Shown one piece after another: positions 21,240 to 29,858 of a stretch of 39,224 nt of DNA. The notes beneath the pieces are model-generated. The model was not told the DNA's origin and made no database searches. It was given only the letters and a program-made list of their open reading frames with translations. Position 1 is the stretch's first letter. Every line of letters starts with the position of its first letter. The position numbers were made by a program, and so were the translations under genes. Source of the stretch: Chloroflexota bacterium (lineage in GTDB: Bacteria > Chloroflexota > Dormibacteria > Dormibacterales > Dormibacteraceae). Location of the stretch: NCBI GenBank assembly GCA_005889085.1, contig VBDS01000190.1, forward strand, positions 1-39,224, in the 5' to 3' direction.

Positions 21240-22610
21240 GTGAATCAGGACCAGATCTGGTCACAGGTCCAGGAGGAGCTGCGATTCCAGCTCGCCAAGC
21301 GAACCTATGACATGTGGCTCAAGAACACCTCGGTGGTTTCGGCTGACGGGGGCACCTTCCGGATCGGCGTGCCGAGCAAGCTCGCCAAGGACTGGCTCGA
21401 AGATCGTTTCTCGGGCCTCATCCAGGAGACGCTGCAGGCCGTCACGGGTTCCGAGGTGGACATTGATTTCGTCATCGCCCCGTCCGGCCACCGACCAGCG
21501 CACGCGATGTTCGATGACGACGATCACCGCACCGAGAACGGACACGACAACGGAGTCGAGGTGGCAGAGGTCGCGGCCGTCGCGCCGTCAGAGCTCAATG
21601 CGCGCTTTCGGTTCTCATCATTCGTCGTCGGTCATAACTCGCAGTTCGCACACGCCGCGGCGAAAGCAGTCGCCGAAGCGCCCGGCGACAGCTATAACCC
21701 TCTTTTCCTCTATGGGGGAGTGGGGCTGGGCAAGACACACCTCATGCACGCCATCGGCCACGAAGTCCACGAGCGTTTCCCCCGCAAGCGCGTCGTCTAT
21801 CTCACCTCCGAGCAGTTCACCAACGAGGTGATCAGCTCAATCGCCACCGCCCGCATGGGGGAGTTCAGGCATAAGTACCGCACGGTCGATGTGCTTCTCA
21901 TCGATGACGTGCAGTTCCTCGCAGGCAAAGATCGCACCAAGGAAGAGTTCTTCCACACCTTCAATGCGCTGCACGAGATCAACAAGCAGATCGTCATCTC
22001 GTCGGACCGCCCACCCAAAGAGATCCCCACCCTCGAGGACCGACTGCGCTCGAGGTTTGAGTGGGGCCTCATCGCCGACATACAGCCCCCGGACTTCGAG
22101 ACCCGCCTTGCCATTCTCCATTCCAAGCTCGGCGCCAACACCAGCCTCATCCCGGAAGACGTGCTCAATTTCATCGCCCACAAGGTCCAGCGCAACATCC
22201 GCGAGCTCGAGGGAGCGCTCACGCGCGTGCAGGCCTTCGCCGCGGTGCATCAGCGCCAGGTCGACGAAGAAGAGGCCGCGCGCCTTCTCTCTGACATCAT
22301 CCCGGCCGGCACACGAAAACCCATCAACGTCGAGCGAATCCAGGCCCTCGTCGCCGACTACTACAACGTCACCCTCGACGATATGAAGGGGAAACGGCGC
22401 GACAAGCACATCGTTTTTCCACGCCAGGTCGCCATGTATCTCGTCCGAGAAGAGACGCCATCGTCACTGCCCGCGATCGGCAAAGCCTTTGGCGGGCGTG
22501 ACCACACCACCGCGCTGCACTCGATCGAGAAGATCGCCAACGAGCTCAAGGAAGACGAGCGTCTCCGGTACGAAGTGCAGGCGATCCGAGAGAAGCTCTA
22601 CGTCCAATGA
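21240..22610 (+). CDS. dnaA: chromosomal replication initiator DnaA
   Basis: GTG start after GGAGAA; FLYGGVGLGKTHLMHAIGHEV, LLIDDVQFLAGKDRTKEEFFHTFNAL, GGRDHTTALHSIEKI. Confidence 0.97.
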   Translation: MNQDQIWSQVQEELRFQLAKRTYDMWLKNTSVVSADGGTFRIGVPSKLAKDWLEDRFSGLIQETLQAVTGSEVDIDFVIAPSGHRPAHAMFDDDDHRTENGHDNGVEVAEVAAVAPSELNARFRFSSFVVGHNSQFAHAAAKAVAEAPGDSYNPLFLYGGVGLGKTHLMHAIGHEVHERFPRKRVVYLTSEQFTNEVISSIATARMGEFRHKYRTVDVLLIDDVQFLAGKDRTKEEFFHTFNALHEINKQIVISSDRPPKEIPTLEDRLRSRFEWGLIADIQPPDFETRLAILHSKLGANTSLIPEDVLNFIAHKVQRNIRELEGALTRVQAFAAVHQRQVDEEEAARLLSDIIPAGTRKPINVERIQALVADYYNVTLDDMKGKRRDKHIVFPRQVAMYLVREETPSSLPAIGKAFGGRDHTTALHSIEKIANELKEDERLRYEVQAIREKLYVQ

Positions 22611-22851
22611 CGAAGCTTTCAACACTTTATGAGAATCGCCTTGGGACGCGGCTTGGATGGAGCGCAGGCAGGCATTTCCTCCCCAGCGGATCAACAGCGA
22701 TCCCTGGTCCGGACGTCGATTCCCCAGACCTTACGCACAGATCATTTCGATCGGTAAATGATCTGGACATCCACAGTACGCACAGCGCTTACTGTTATCG
22801 GATACGAATTCCTTCTACTAAGAGAATCTTTAGCAACGGGGGACAACTTTC
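22611..22851. promoter_or_regulatory. dnaA-dnaN intergenic region, probable second origin/regulatory module
   Basis: 10-bp perfect inverted repeat 22738-22765, repeated TACGCACAG, CATCCACAG, AT-rich tract before dnaN. Confidence 0.55.
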
Positions 22852-23997
22852 GTGAATGCCAAAGTGATGACAGCTCAAATGAAGGTCACCTGTAGGCCGG
22901 CGGTCCTTGGTCAGGCTCTGCAGGTCGTTTCACGAGCGATCTCGAGCCGGACCACGCTGCCGATCCTGAACAACATCCTCATCGAGACCACCTCCGAGGG
23001 TCTGGCACTGACCGCCACCAACCTGGAGATCGGGATTCGCAAGGTCGTCCCCGCCGAGGTCACCGTCGAAGGCTCGACCACCGCACCCGCCCGTTTGCTG
23101 ACCGACTTCGTCGGCACGCTGCCCGACGACGACCTCGAGATGACGCTGGACGCGAGCACGCAGTCGCTCGGTCTGCGCTGCGCGCGATTCGACACGCATA
23201 TCAAGTGCATCGAGGCCGAGGAATTTCCGCCTGGGCCGCGGCCGGACGAAGGCGACAAGCTGGAAGTTGCCCTCGACGACCTGGTCGGCGCGGTGGAGCA
23301 GACGCAGATGGCCGCGTCGACGGACGAGGCGAGACCCGTGCTCACCGGCGTGCTGGTCATGGTGCAGGGCGGCAACCTGACGCTAGCCGCGACCGACGGC
23401 CACCGACTCGCGGTGCGCAAGCTGGCTGCGGCCGCGCCCTCGGAGCTGGAGGCGAGCCTCATCGTGCCGGCCAGGGCGCTGGCGGAGCTCGCCAGGGTAC
23501 TCAAGGGCGAGCCTGGCAAGGTGGAGGTGATCATCTCCAAGGCTCGTAATCAGGTATTCTTCCGCGCCGGCAGCTCGGAGTTGACCTCCAGGCTTATCGA
23601 CGGCAAGTATCCAAACTACGCACAGGTTATCCCCAGCAAGAGCTCGACCAAGGTCAAGGTCTCGACCAGCGAGCTGACCCAGACGGTGCGCGCGGTGTCG
23701 CTGTTCGCCCGGGACAGCGCCAACGTCATCCGGGTCAAAGCGCAGGCCGGCGCGCTGACCCTCTCGGCCACCACCAACGAGGTGGGCGACAGCAAGGCTG
23801 AGATGACCGCCGAGGTCGACGGTTCCGATATCCAGATCGCTTTCAATGCCCGCTACGTCCTGGACGCCCTGGGGGTGATTGGAGAGAATGAGGTCGAGCT
23901 GCTGTTCGACGGCCCTCTCAGCCCAGGGCTCATGCGACCGCCGGGCAAGGAGCACTACCAGTACGTGATCATGCCCGTGCGGGTGGCGATGTCCTGA
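22852..23997 (+). CDS. dnaN: DNA polymerase III beta sliding clamp
   Basis: MKVTCRPAVLGQALQVVSRAISSRTTLPILNNILIE; ends HYQYVIMPVRV; between dnaA and recF. Confidence 0.96.
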   Translation: MNAKVMTAQMKVTCRPAVLGQALQVVSRAISSRTTLPILNNILIETTSEGLALTATNLEIGIRKVVPAEVTVEGSTTAPARLLTDFVGTLPDDDLEMTLDASTQSLGLRCARFDTHIKCIEAEEFPPGPRPDEGDKLEVALDDLVGAVEQTQMAASTDEARPVLTGVLVMVQGGNLTLAATDGHRLAVRKLAAAAPSELEASLIVPARALAELARVLKGEPGKVEVIISKARNQVFFRAGSSELTSRLIDGKYPNYAQVIPSKSSTKVKVSTSELTQTVRAVSLFARDSANVIRVKAQAGALTLSATTNEVGDSKAEMTAEVDGSDIQIAFNARYVLDALGVIGENEVELLFDGPLSPGLMRPPGKEHYQYVIMPVRVAMS

Positions 23998-24001
23998 CGG
24001 A

Positions 24002-25087
24002 GTGCGCCTCCGTCGGTTGCAGCTCAGAAACCACCGCAACTACGGCCAGCTGGACCTGACCCCAGGACCCAGCGTCAACGTGTTCATCGGCGCCAACGGC
24101 CAGGGCAAGACCAACCTGCTGGAAGCGGTCGCGATGCTCGCATTGTCGTCGTCGCCCAGGGCGCGCCGGGAGTCCGAGCTCGTCGGGCCGGCCGGGCCTG
24201 GCTCGAGGATCGAGGCCGACGTGGAGACCGGCGTCACGACCCGCGAGATCGCGATCACGCTGGCCGTCGAGGACGAGCGGACCCGGAGGACGATCGAGGT
24301 CGACGGCATCCGGCGCCGGGCGTTCGACCTGCCGGGCAACTTCAGGGCCGCGCTCTTCTGGCCGGACGACCTCGGGTTGGTGAAGGCAGGCCCCGAGCTT
24401 CGCCGCCGGTTTTTGAACCAGATGCTCGTCCAGGTCGAGCCGGGATACGCCCGAGCCCTGGCGAATCTCCGCCGGGTGCTGGAGCAGCGCAACAGCCTGC
24501 TCAAACGAATCGCCGCCGGCGAGGGTGGCGAGGACATGCTGGAGGCCTGGAATCACGAGCTCGTCCAGGTCAGCGGGGAGATCGTCGCGGCGAGGACCAG
24601 GGCGGTGTCGGAGCTCGGTCCTGAGGCAGCCAGGTGCCACGCCGAAATCGCCTCCGGTGAGCGCCTCGAGATCCAATATTTGGCGCCTCCGCAACATTAC
24701 GCGGAAGCTGTGCATAACTCATTGGCCGAGGACCTGCGTCGGGGCACCACCAGCCTCGGTCCGCACAGGGACGACCTCCTGGTCCTCCTGGACGGCCAGG
24801 ACGCCCGTTCCTATGCCTCGCAGGGTCAGCAGCGGACGGCGGTGGTGAGCCTGAAGCTGGCCGAAGCCGGGCTGATCGAGAAGCGCACCGGCGAGCGGCC
24901 GGTGCTCTTGCTGGACGACGTCCTCTCCGAGCTGGACAGCGACCGCCGGGGCGCCCTCCTGGCGGAGGTGGCTGCCGGCGGCCAGGTCGTGATCACATCG
25001 GTCGAAGCAGGGCCGTTTCCGCGCGACCTGATCGCTAAGGCGATGGTCTGGACGGTCACCGACGGCAGGATCCAACCCTGTGGATAA
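24002..25087 (+). CDS. recF: DNA replication and repair protein RecF
   Basis: MRLRRLQLRNHRNYGQLDLTPGPSVNVFIGANGQGKTNLLEAVAMLALSSSPRARRE; LLDDVLSELDSDRR. Confidence 0.95.
   Translation: MRLRRLQLRNHRNYGQLDLTPGPSVNVFIGANGQGKTNLLEAVAMLALSSSPRARRESELVGPAGPGSRIEADVETGVTTREIAITLAVEDERTRRTIEVDGIRRRAFDLPGNFRAALFWPDDLGLVKAGPELRRRFLNQMLVQVEPGYARALANLRRVLEQRNSLLKRIAAGEGGEDMLEAWNHELVQVSGEIVAARTRAVSELGPEAARCHAEIASGERLEIQYLAPPQHYAEAVHNSLAEDLRRGTTSLGPHRDDLLVLLDGQDARSYASQGQQRTAVVSLKLAEAGLIEKRTGERPVLLLDDVLSELDSDRRGALLAEVAAGGQVVITSVEAGPFPRDLIAKAMVWTVTDGRIQPCG
25079..25087 (-). promoter_or_regulatory. perfect consensus DnaA box (TTATCCACA)
   Basis: plus strand TGTGGATAA spanning recF stop and dciA-like GTG start. 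Confidence 0.65.
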
Positions 25088-25376
25088 GTTGGGCAATATC
25101 CTGCCCAAGATCGTGCGCCGGCAGCCTGGTGGAGCCCGCCTCATGGGCGCCCAGGTGGCCGCCGCTTTCAGGACCATCATGGGACCCGACGTCGCCAGGT
25201 TGTGCGACGAGGTCGAGCTGCGTTCCGGCACGCTTCTGGTAACCACATCCAGCCCGGCCCTCGCCCATCAGCTCCGGCTCGACGCGGAGACCATTCTGGC
25301 CCGGCTTAACCGTCCCGACCTCGGCCGCAAGGTGCGCACGCTCCGCGTCCGCATCGGCCGGCCAACCCTCACATGA
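25080..25376 (+). CDS. DUF721 / DciA-like protein
   Basis: 98 aa small protein after recF: GNILPKIVRRQPGGARLMGAQVAAAFRTIMGPDVARLCDEVELRSGTLLVTTSSPALAHQLRLDAETILARLN. Confidence 0.82.
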   Translation: MDKLGNILPKIVRRQPGGARLMGAQVAAAFRTIMGPDVARLCDEVELRSGTLLVTTSSPALAHQLRLDAETILARLNRPDLGRKVRTLRVRIGRPTLT

Positions 25377-27964
25377 ATCTGGGTCGGGAGCAGCAGCAGG
25401 CAGCGGCGCTGGGTGCCGGAGCGGTGCGCGTGGTGGCGGGGGCAGGCACTGGCAAGACGGCGGTCATCGCGGAGCGGTTCCGGCGCCTGGTTGCGACCGG
25501 CATCTCGCCTGCCTCGATCCTCGTCATGACCTTCACCGAGCGCGCTGCACGCGAGATGCGCGAGCGCATCGAAGACCTGATCGACACGCAGGCGCCTGCG
25601 GTGGGGACCGTCCACTCAATCGCGCTTGCCTGGCTGCGGGAGGACGGCGGCGCGATCGGGGTGCCCCCAGGCTTTCGGATCCTGATGGGCGCGGATCGCT
25701 GGATCCTGGCCCGAGAGCTGATGTGGGGCATCGGCGACGCCGCGCTGACGGGAGATGAGCGGCCTGACGATCTGGTCGCGCCGGCGCTCCAGATGCTCGA
25801 GCGTATGAAACAGGAGCTCGTTCCGCTCGAGCGGCTCGAGTCCTGGGCCGCCTCCACGGATGACAAGGAGCGTGCCGACCTCATGAGCGCTTGCATCAGG
25901 CTCTTCCGCGCTTACGAGAGGGATTGCCGGAAGCACCAGTTCCTCGACTTCGATGATCTGCTCGTGCTCGCGGTCCGGCTTTTGGAGAAGAACCCCGCGC
26001 TGCGCCGGCGCTATGCGGCGCGCTTCCCGCACGTTTTGGTCGATGAGTACCAGGACCTGAACCTGGCCCAGGAGCGGCTGGTCGAGCTGGTGGCGCGGGA
26101 ATGCGATCCATTCGTGGTCGGCGATGACGACCAGTCGATCTATCGTTTTCGCGGCGCCTCCCGAGCCAGCCTCGAGCGATTCCTGGTCAGTTTTCCATCC
26201 GCGCGCACCATCACCTTGGGCCGCAACCGGAGAAGCTCGCGGCGGATCGTCTCCGCTGCCGGCACGCTCATCGAGCACAACCGCGACCGGTTATCGAAGC
26301 ACCTCCGGTCCGAGGAGGGCGGGGCGGCAGTGCAGCTGTGGAGTTGTGAGGACGGCACGTCCGAGGCAGACGCCATCGCGCAGGAAGCCGAGCAGCTCGT
26401 GGAGGCCGGAACACGGCCTTCCTCAATCGCGGTGCTGTGTCGAACCAATGCGATCGCGCGACCGATCGCGGCCGCATTTGCAGCTCACGGACTACCTCAC
26501 GTGGTCATCGGCGGCCATGGATTCCACGACCTTCCCGAGATCAGGGACATGATCGCGATGCTCCGCGTGATTCGCGATCCGGGCGATCTCGTCGCGCTGG
26601 CGCGGCCCGCGGCGGCCGCGCTGCAACCGCTGCTCGAGCGGATCGCTGCGGTGGCGCGGCAGGTCGACGTGCGTGACCTCTTCTTCGAGCTGATGGAACA
26701 GTCCAATTATCTTGCGGCGTGGCCGGACACCACGGCCAACGTCAGCCGGTTCGCCGAAAACATCGCCGAGTTCTGCGAGACATCCCCCGACCACTCGCTC
26801 GATGCCTACATGCGCCACCTCGACCTGGTCCTTCTCTCCGGCGAAGACGAGGAGCCGGCGTCCGTCGACGCCACTGACGCGATCCAGGTCATGACGATCC
26901 ATCAGTCAAAGGGTCTTGAGTTCGATGTTGTCTTCGTCCCATCGCTGGTGGAGGGCCGGCTCCCCCAGTCCGGCCGCTCGCCGCGGTTCGAGCTGCCGGC
27001 CTCGGTGCTGGAGCCGCTTGTGCGCGGCCGCGAGGACGTCGTGGCAGAGGAGCGTCGCCTCCTGTACGTGGCGATGACGCGTGCACGACGGCGCCTCTAC
27101 CTGACGCGCGCCACTCACTACGAAGGCGGAAGGCGATGGAGGGAGTCGCGCTTCCTCGACGAGGTACGCGCCGCGGGACCCCGCACCGTGGTCGAGACGG
27201 AGGTCGCGGCCGCGCCCGTGTCTCCGCCCCAGGCCGTGGTCGACGGGCACACGGGCGAGATCCATCTTTCCTACAGCGCGATCACCGCCTACAAGGATTG
27301 TCCGCGCCAGTACTGGTATCGCCACGTCGAACGGCTGCCAGCGATCCAGAGCGCCGAGGCTGTGCACGGCGTGATCCTGCATGAGGTGCTGCGTAGGGCC
27401 GGCGAGCTGAGACAAGCGGGCAAGCCGGTCAGCGCGGCGAGACTGAGGTCCATCCACACCGACGTGTGGAGCAAGACGGCATTTCCCGACCCGCGCCGGG
27501 CGCCCGCGTTCAAGCGCAACGGCGCGGCCGAGCTCGAGGCGTATCGGTCCGGCGGCGGGTTCGAGCTGGTGCCGGCATACCTCGAGCAGCCTTTCGCCCT
27601 CACGGTCGACGGCTGGAACCTGCGCGGAGTGATCGACCGCATCGACCGCACCGCCGATGGGTGGCGGATCATCGATTACAAGAGCGGACGTCCCATCGCC
27701 CGCCGACGCCGCGATCTGCAGGTGGCCCTCTACGCGTTGGGTGCGACCTCAGCCATGAAGCTCGAACCGGTCGAGCTGGAAGTCGTCTACCTGGCGTCGG
27801 GCGAGTCGGCGCAGGTGGGGAAGGTCGCCGACCTCATGCGCAACGCGGAGGCGGAGGGAACCGAGGTGGCCGAGGGGATCAGGGCGGGACGCTTCGAAAC
27901 CAAACCCGAGCGACGTCGCTGCCGGTTATGCCCCTACCGGCTCGCCTGCGCCGACGCCCTGTAG
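25373..27964 (+). CDS. UvrD/Rep superfamily DNA helicase with C-terminal PD-(D/E)XK (RecB/Cas4-like) nuclease domain and Cys cluster
   Basis: GAVRVVAGAGTGKTAVIAERF (Walker A), VDEYQDLN, GDDDQSIYRFRGA, LLYVAMTRARRRLYL; LSYSAITAYKDCPRQYWYRHVERLP, GVIDRIDRTADGWRIIDYKSG, CRLCPYRLAC. Confidence 0.93.
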   Translation: MNLGREQQQAAALGAGAVRVVAGAGTGKTAVIAERFRRLVATGISPASILVMTFTERAAREMRERIEDLIDTQAPAVGTVHSIALAWLREDGGAIGVPPGFRILMGADRWILARELMWGIGDAALTGDERPDDLVAPALQMLERMKQELVPLERLESWAASTDDKERADLMSACIRLFRAYERDCRKHQFLDFDDLLVLAVRLLEKNPALRRRYAARFPHVLVDEYQDLNLAQERLVELVARECDPFVVGDDDQSIYRFRGASRASLERFLVSFPSARTITLGRNRRSSRRIVSAAGTLIEHNRDRLSKHLRSEEGGAAVQLWSCEDGTSEADAIAQEAEQLVEAGTRPSSIAVLCRTNAIARPIAAAFAAHGLPHVVIGGHGFHDLPEIRDMIAMLRVIRDPGDLVALARPAAAALQPLLERIAAVARQVDVRDLFFELMEQSNYLAAWPDTTANVSRFAENIAEFCETSPDHSLDAYMRHLDLVLLSGEDEEPASVDATDAIQVMTIHQSKGLEFDVVFVPSLVEGRLPQSGRSPRFELPASVLEPLVRGREDVVAEERRLLYVAMTRARRRLYLTRATHYEGGRRWRESRFLDEVRAAGPRTVVETEVAAAPVSPPQAVVDGHTGEIHLSYSAITAYKDCPRQYWYRHVERLPAIQSAEAVHGVILHEVLRRAGELRQAGKPVSAARLRSIHTDVWSKTAFPDPRRAPAFKRNGAAELEAYRSGGGFELVPAYLEQPFALTVDGWNLRGVIDRIDRTADGWRIIDYKSGRPIARRRRDLQVALYALGATSAMKLEPVELEVVYLASGESAQVGKVADLMRNAEAEGTEVAEGIRAGRFETKPERRRCRLCPYRLACADAL

Positions 27965-29073
27965 CGCGCGGCCAGCAACAGGCACTCGCGCGCAATGTCT
28001 GATGAGGCATAAGGATGCGCGAGCTCATCGGCTTTGCGCGACATCTCGCGCCATGTTGGTCCGCCTTCCGCCAACACACGCACCTCGTCGAGCAACTCTG
28101 ACTCTTTCGGCGCAAACGCGCCTATGCCTGATTCGACGACGAAGTCGACGTTCGGCGACTCCTGGCCCGGTAAGAATCCAGTTATCACGAGTGGCAGGCC
28201 GGTGGCCAGGGCCTCTGCGATCGCGCCCGGCCCCGCTTTGGTGACCACCAGGTCGCACGCGCGCATCAGCTCCGGCATGTAGTCGACGAAGCCGAACACG
28301 AGCATCGGAGTGGAGACCTCGAGCTCATAGAGCCGCCGCCGCAGCTTTTCGTTTCGGCCACAGACGACGGCGAGCTGCCAGGGGTGCGGCTCCTGGGCCA
28401 GCTCACGAACCTGCGCCGCGAGATGTCCGACCCCCGCCGCCCCTCCCATCACCAGGACTGTGAACCGGTCCTGGTCGAGCCCGAACCGGCGGCGGAGCGC
28501 TTGCTTCTCGCCTGGGGCGGGCGGACGGAAGCGAAGGTCGACCGGCAGGCCCAGCAGCTTGACGCGGTCCGCGGGGACGCGCCTACGCAAAGCAACCCTT
28601 CGCGCACGCTCGGTCGGCGCGATCACCAGGTCCGCCTGGCTGAACGTCCACCCTCGGTGGAAGTCCACGAGATCGGTGATCACCGTCATCAGCGCTCGCG
28701 GGCGTCCGCTGCGCCGGATCGCCTGATGCGCAACATGGTTGAGGAGCGGGTGGACCGAGAGAACGACGTCAGGGTCGTGCTGCCGCAACAGATGTAGGAC
28801 GACTTTCCGCACCCCGGGCCCGAAGATGGCGCGGATCGCGGCGAACGTGGCCTGCGTGTTGCTTGTGTGATACAGCGCCCCCCAAGCGGCTCGCGAGCGG
28901 CGGATCATCGGCGAATACAGCGCCGCAAGCCGGCGAGTGATGCCCGGCCCCTGGCCGATCAGCGGGTCTGCGACAGTCACCACGCATGTGGGATCGAGCG
29001 CCTTGAGCGCGTCGGTCAGGGCGCGTGCCGCCGCACGGTGGCCACCACCGGTGTCGCTGAAGAGGATCAGGAT
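27934..29073 (-). CDS. monogalactosyldiacylglycerol-synthase-like / MurG-fold glycosyltransferase (start codon unresolved)
   Basis: RILILFSDTGGGHRAAARALTDALKALDP..., VLSVHPLLNHVA, VVTKAGPGAIAEALATGLPLVITGFLPGQE; no ATG/GTG/TTG between the upstream cytochrome gene stop and the first conserved strand. Confidence 0.85.
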   Translation of the reverse strand: MLILFSDTGGGHRAAARALTDALKALDPTCVVTVADPLIGQGPGITRRLAALYSPMIRRSRAAWGALYHTSNTQATFAAIRAIFGPGVRKVVLHLLRQHDPDVVLSVHPLLNHVAHQAIRRSGRPRALMTVITDLVDFHRGWTFSQADLVIAPTERARRVALRRRVPADRVKLLGLPVDLRFRPPAPGEKQALRRRFGLDQDRFTVLVMGGAAGVGHLAAQVRELAQEPHPWQLAVVCGRNEKLRRRLYELEVSTPMLVFGFVDYMPELMRACDLVVTKAGPGAIAEALATGLPLVITGFLPGQESPNVDFVVESGIGAFAPKESELLDEVRVLAEGGPTWREMSRKADELAHPYASSDIARECLLLAARYRASAQASR

Positions 29074-29144
29074 CCGGGGCGAGCCCCCCGCCGGTGTCGG
29101 ACGAAGAGGCGGGGCGTGCTGCGTCGAGCCGGACGCCGCTTCCG

Positions 29145-29696
29145 TTACTTGCGTCGCGCTGCGGCGCGGCGCGCGATCCAGCGCATGTTGTAGGTGGCCA
29201 GCAGGTAGGTGATGAACCCCATCGCGATGATCGCGATGGAGACCCAGAGGATCGTGCGCTTTGCAAGCTCGCCCGGCGACAGGGCGCCGCCTCCGGGATT
29301 TCGATTCTGCTGGATGATGTAGGCGGCGAGATCCTTCACGTCCTGGTCGGTCAGCGAGTTGTTCCCGCCCTTCGCCGGCATCGTTCGACCATTGTCCGAC
29401 CGCCCGTTGGTGATGACCCCGATCAGGAACGCCGGGTCGAGCGGGTTCGCCACCCCAGGCAGCTTCTCGATCGGATTGAGCACTGCGCCGATGCCACCCT
29501 CCAGGCTCGCGCCGTGGCACGTGGCGCAGTTCTGGGCGTACAGCGTGGCGCCCTTCTGTGGGTCGCCTGGGAGCGTCGTCGCGCCGCTCGCCGTGCTGCC
29601 CGGCGAGGGAGAGGTGTCGGCCAGCGTGGAGAGTGCCGTCAGGATGAAGAAGGCTGGAATCCCGACTGCCAGAAGGAGACCTCTGCTCACCCGCAT
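29145..29696 (-). CDS. membrane-anchored c-type cytochrome
   Basis: N-terminal signal, GATLYAQNCATCHGASLEGGIG (CxxCH), TMPAKGGNNSLTDQDVKDLAAYI, C-terminal TM segment. Confidence 0.9.
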   Translation of the reverse strand: MRVSRGLLLAVGIPAFFILTALSTLADTSPSPGSTASGATTLPGDPQKGATLYAQNCATCHGASLEGGIGAVLNPIEKLPGVANPLDPAFLIGVITNGRSDNGRTMPAKGGNNSLTDQDVKDLAAYIIQQNRNPGGGALSPGELAKRTILWVSIAIIAMGFITYLLATYNMRWIARRAAARRK

Positions 29697-29721
29697 TCAG
29701 GCCAAATCATATCTAGCCCCG

Positions 29722-29741
29722 TTCCCGCCGTTGGGCGGGAA
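29722..29741. repeat. perfect inverted repeat TTCCCGCC-GTTG-GGCGGGAA in divergent intergenic region
   Basis: read directly; lies between divergent cytochrome c and MshA-like genes. Confidence 0.8.
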
Positions 29742-29771
29742 TACGGGCGGGCGTCGTAGGTTTTAGCAGTT

Positions 29772-29858
29772 ATGGGTTCTTGCTCGCCGGTCTCCGGCTC
29801 CGGCTTCTGCTGCGTTTCCAGACGCTGGCTTGACTCGAGATCGGCGTACCGTGGCTGA
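29772..29858 (+). CDS. possible 28-aa Cys-containing short ORF overlapping MshA-like start
   Basis: ATG GGT TCT TGC ... GGC TGA = MGSCSPVSGSGFCCVSRRWLDSRSAYRG; TAGGTT 9 nt upstream. Confidence 0.3.
   Translation: MGSCSPVSGSGFCCVSRRWLDSRSAYRG

Noticed and set aside
20953-21243. 96-aa ORF overlapping the oriC region
   Set aside because: Covers the DnaA boxes and has no recognisable family; likely spurious
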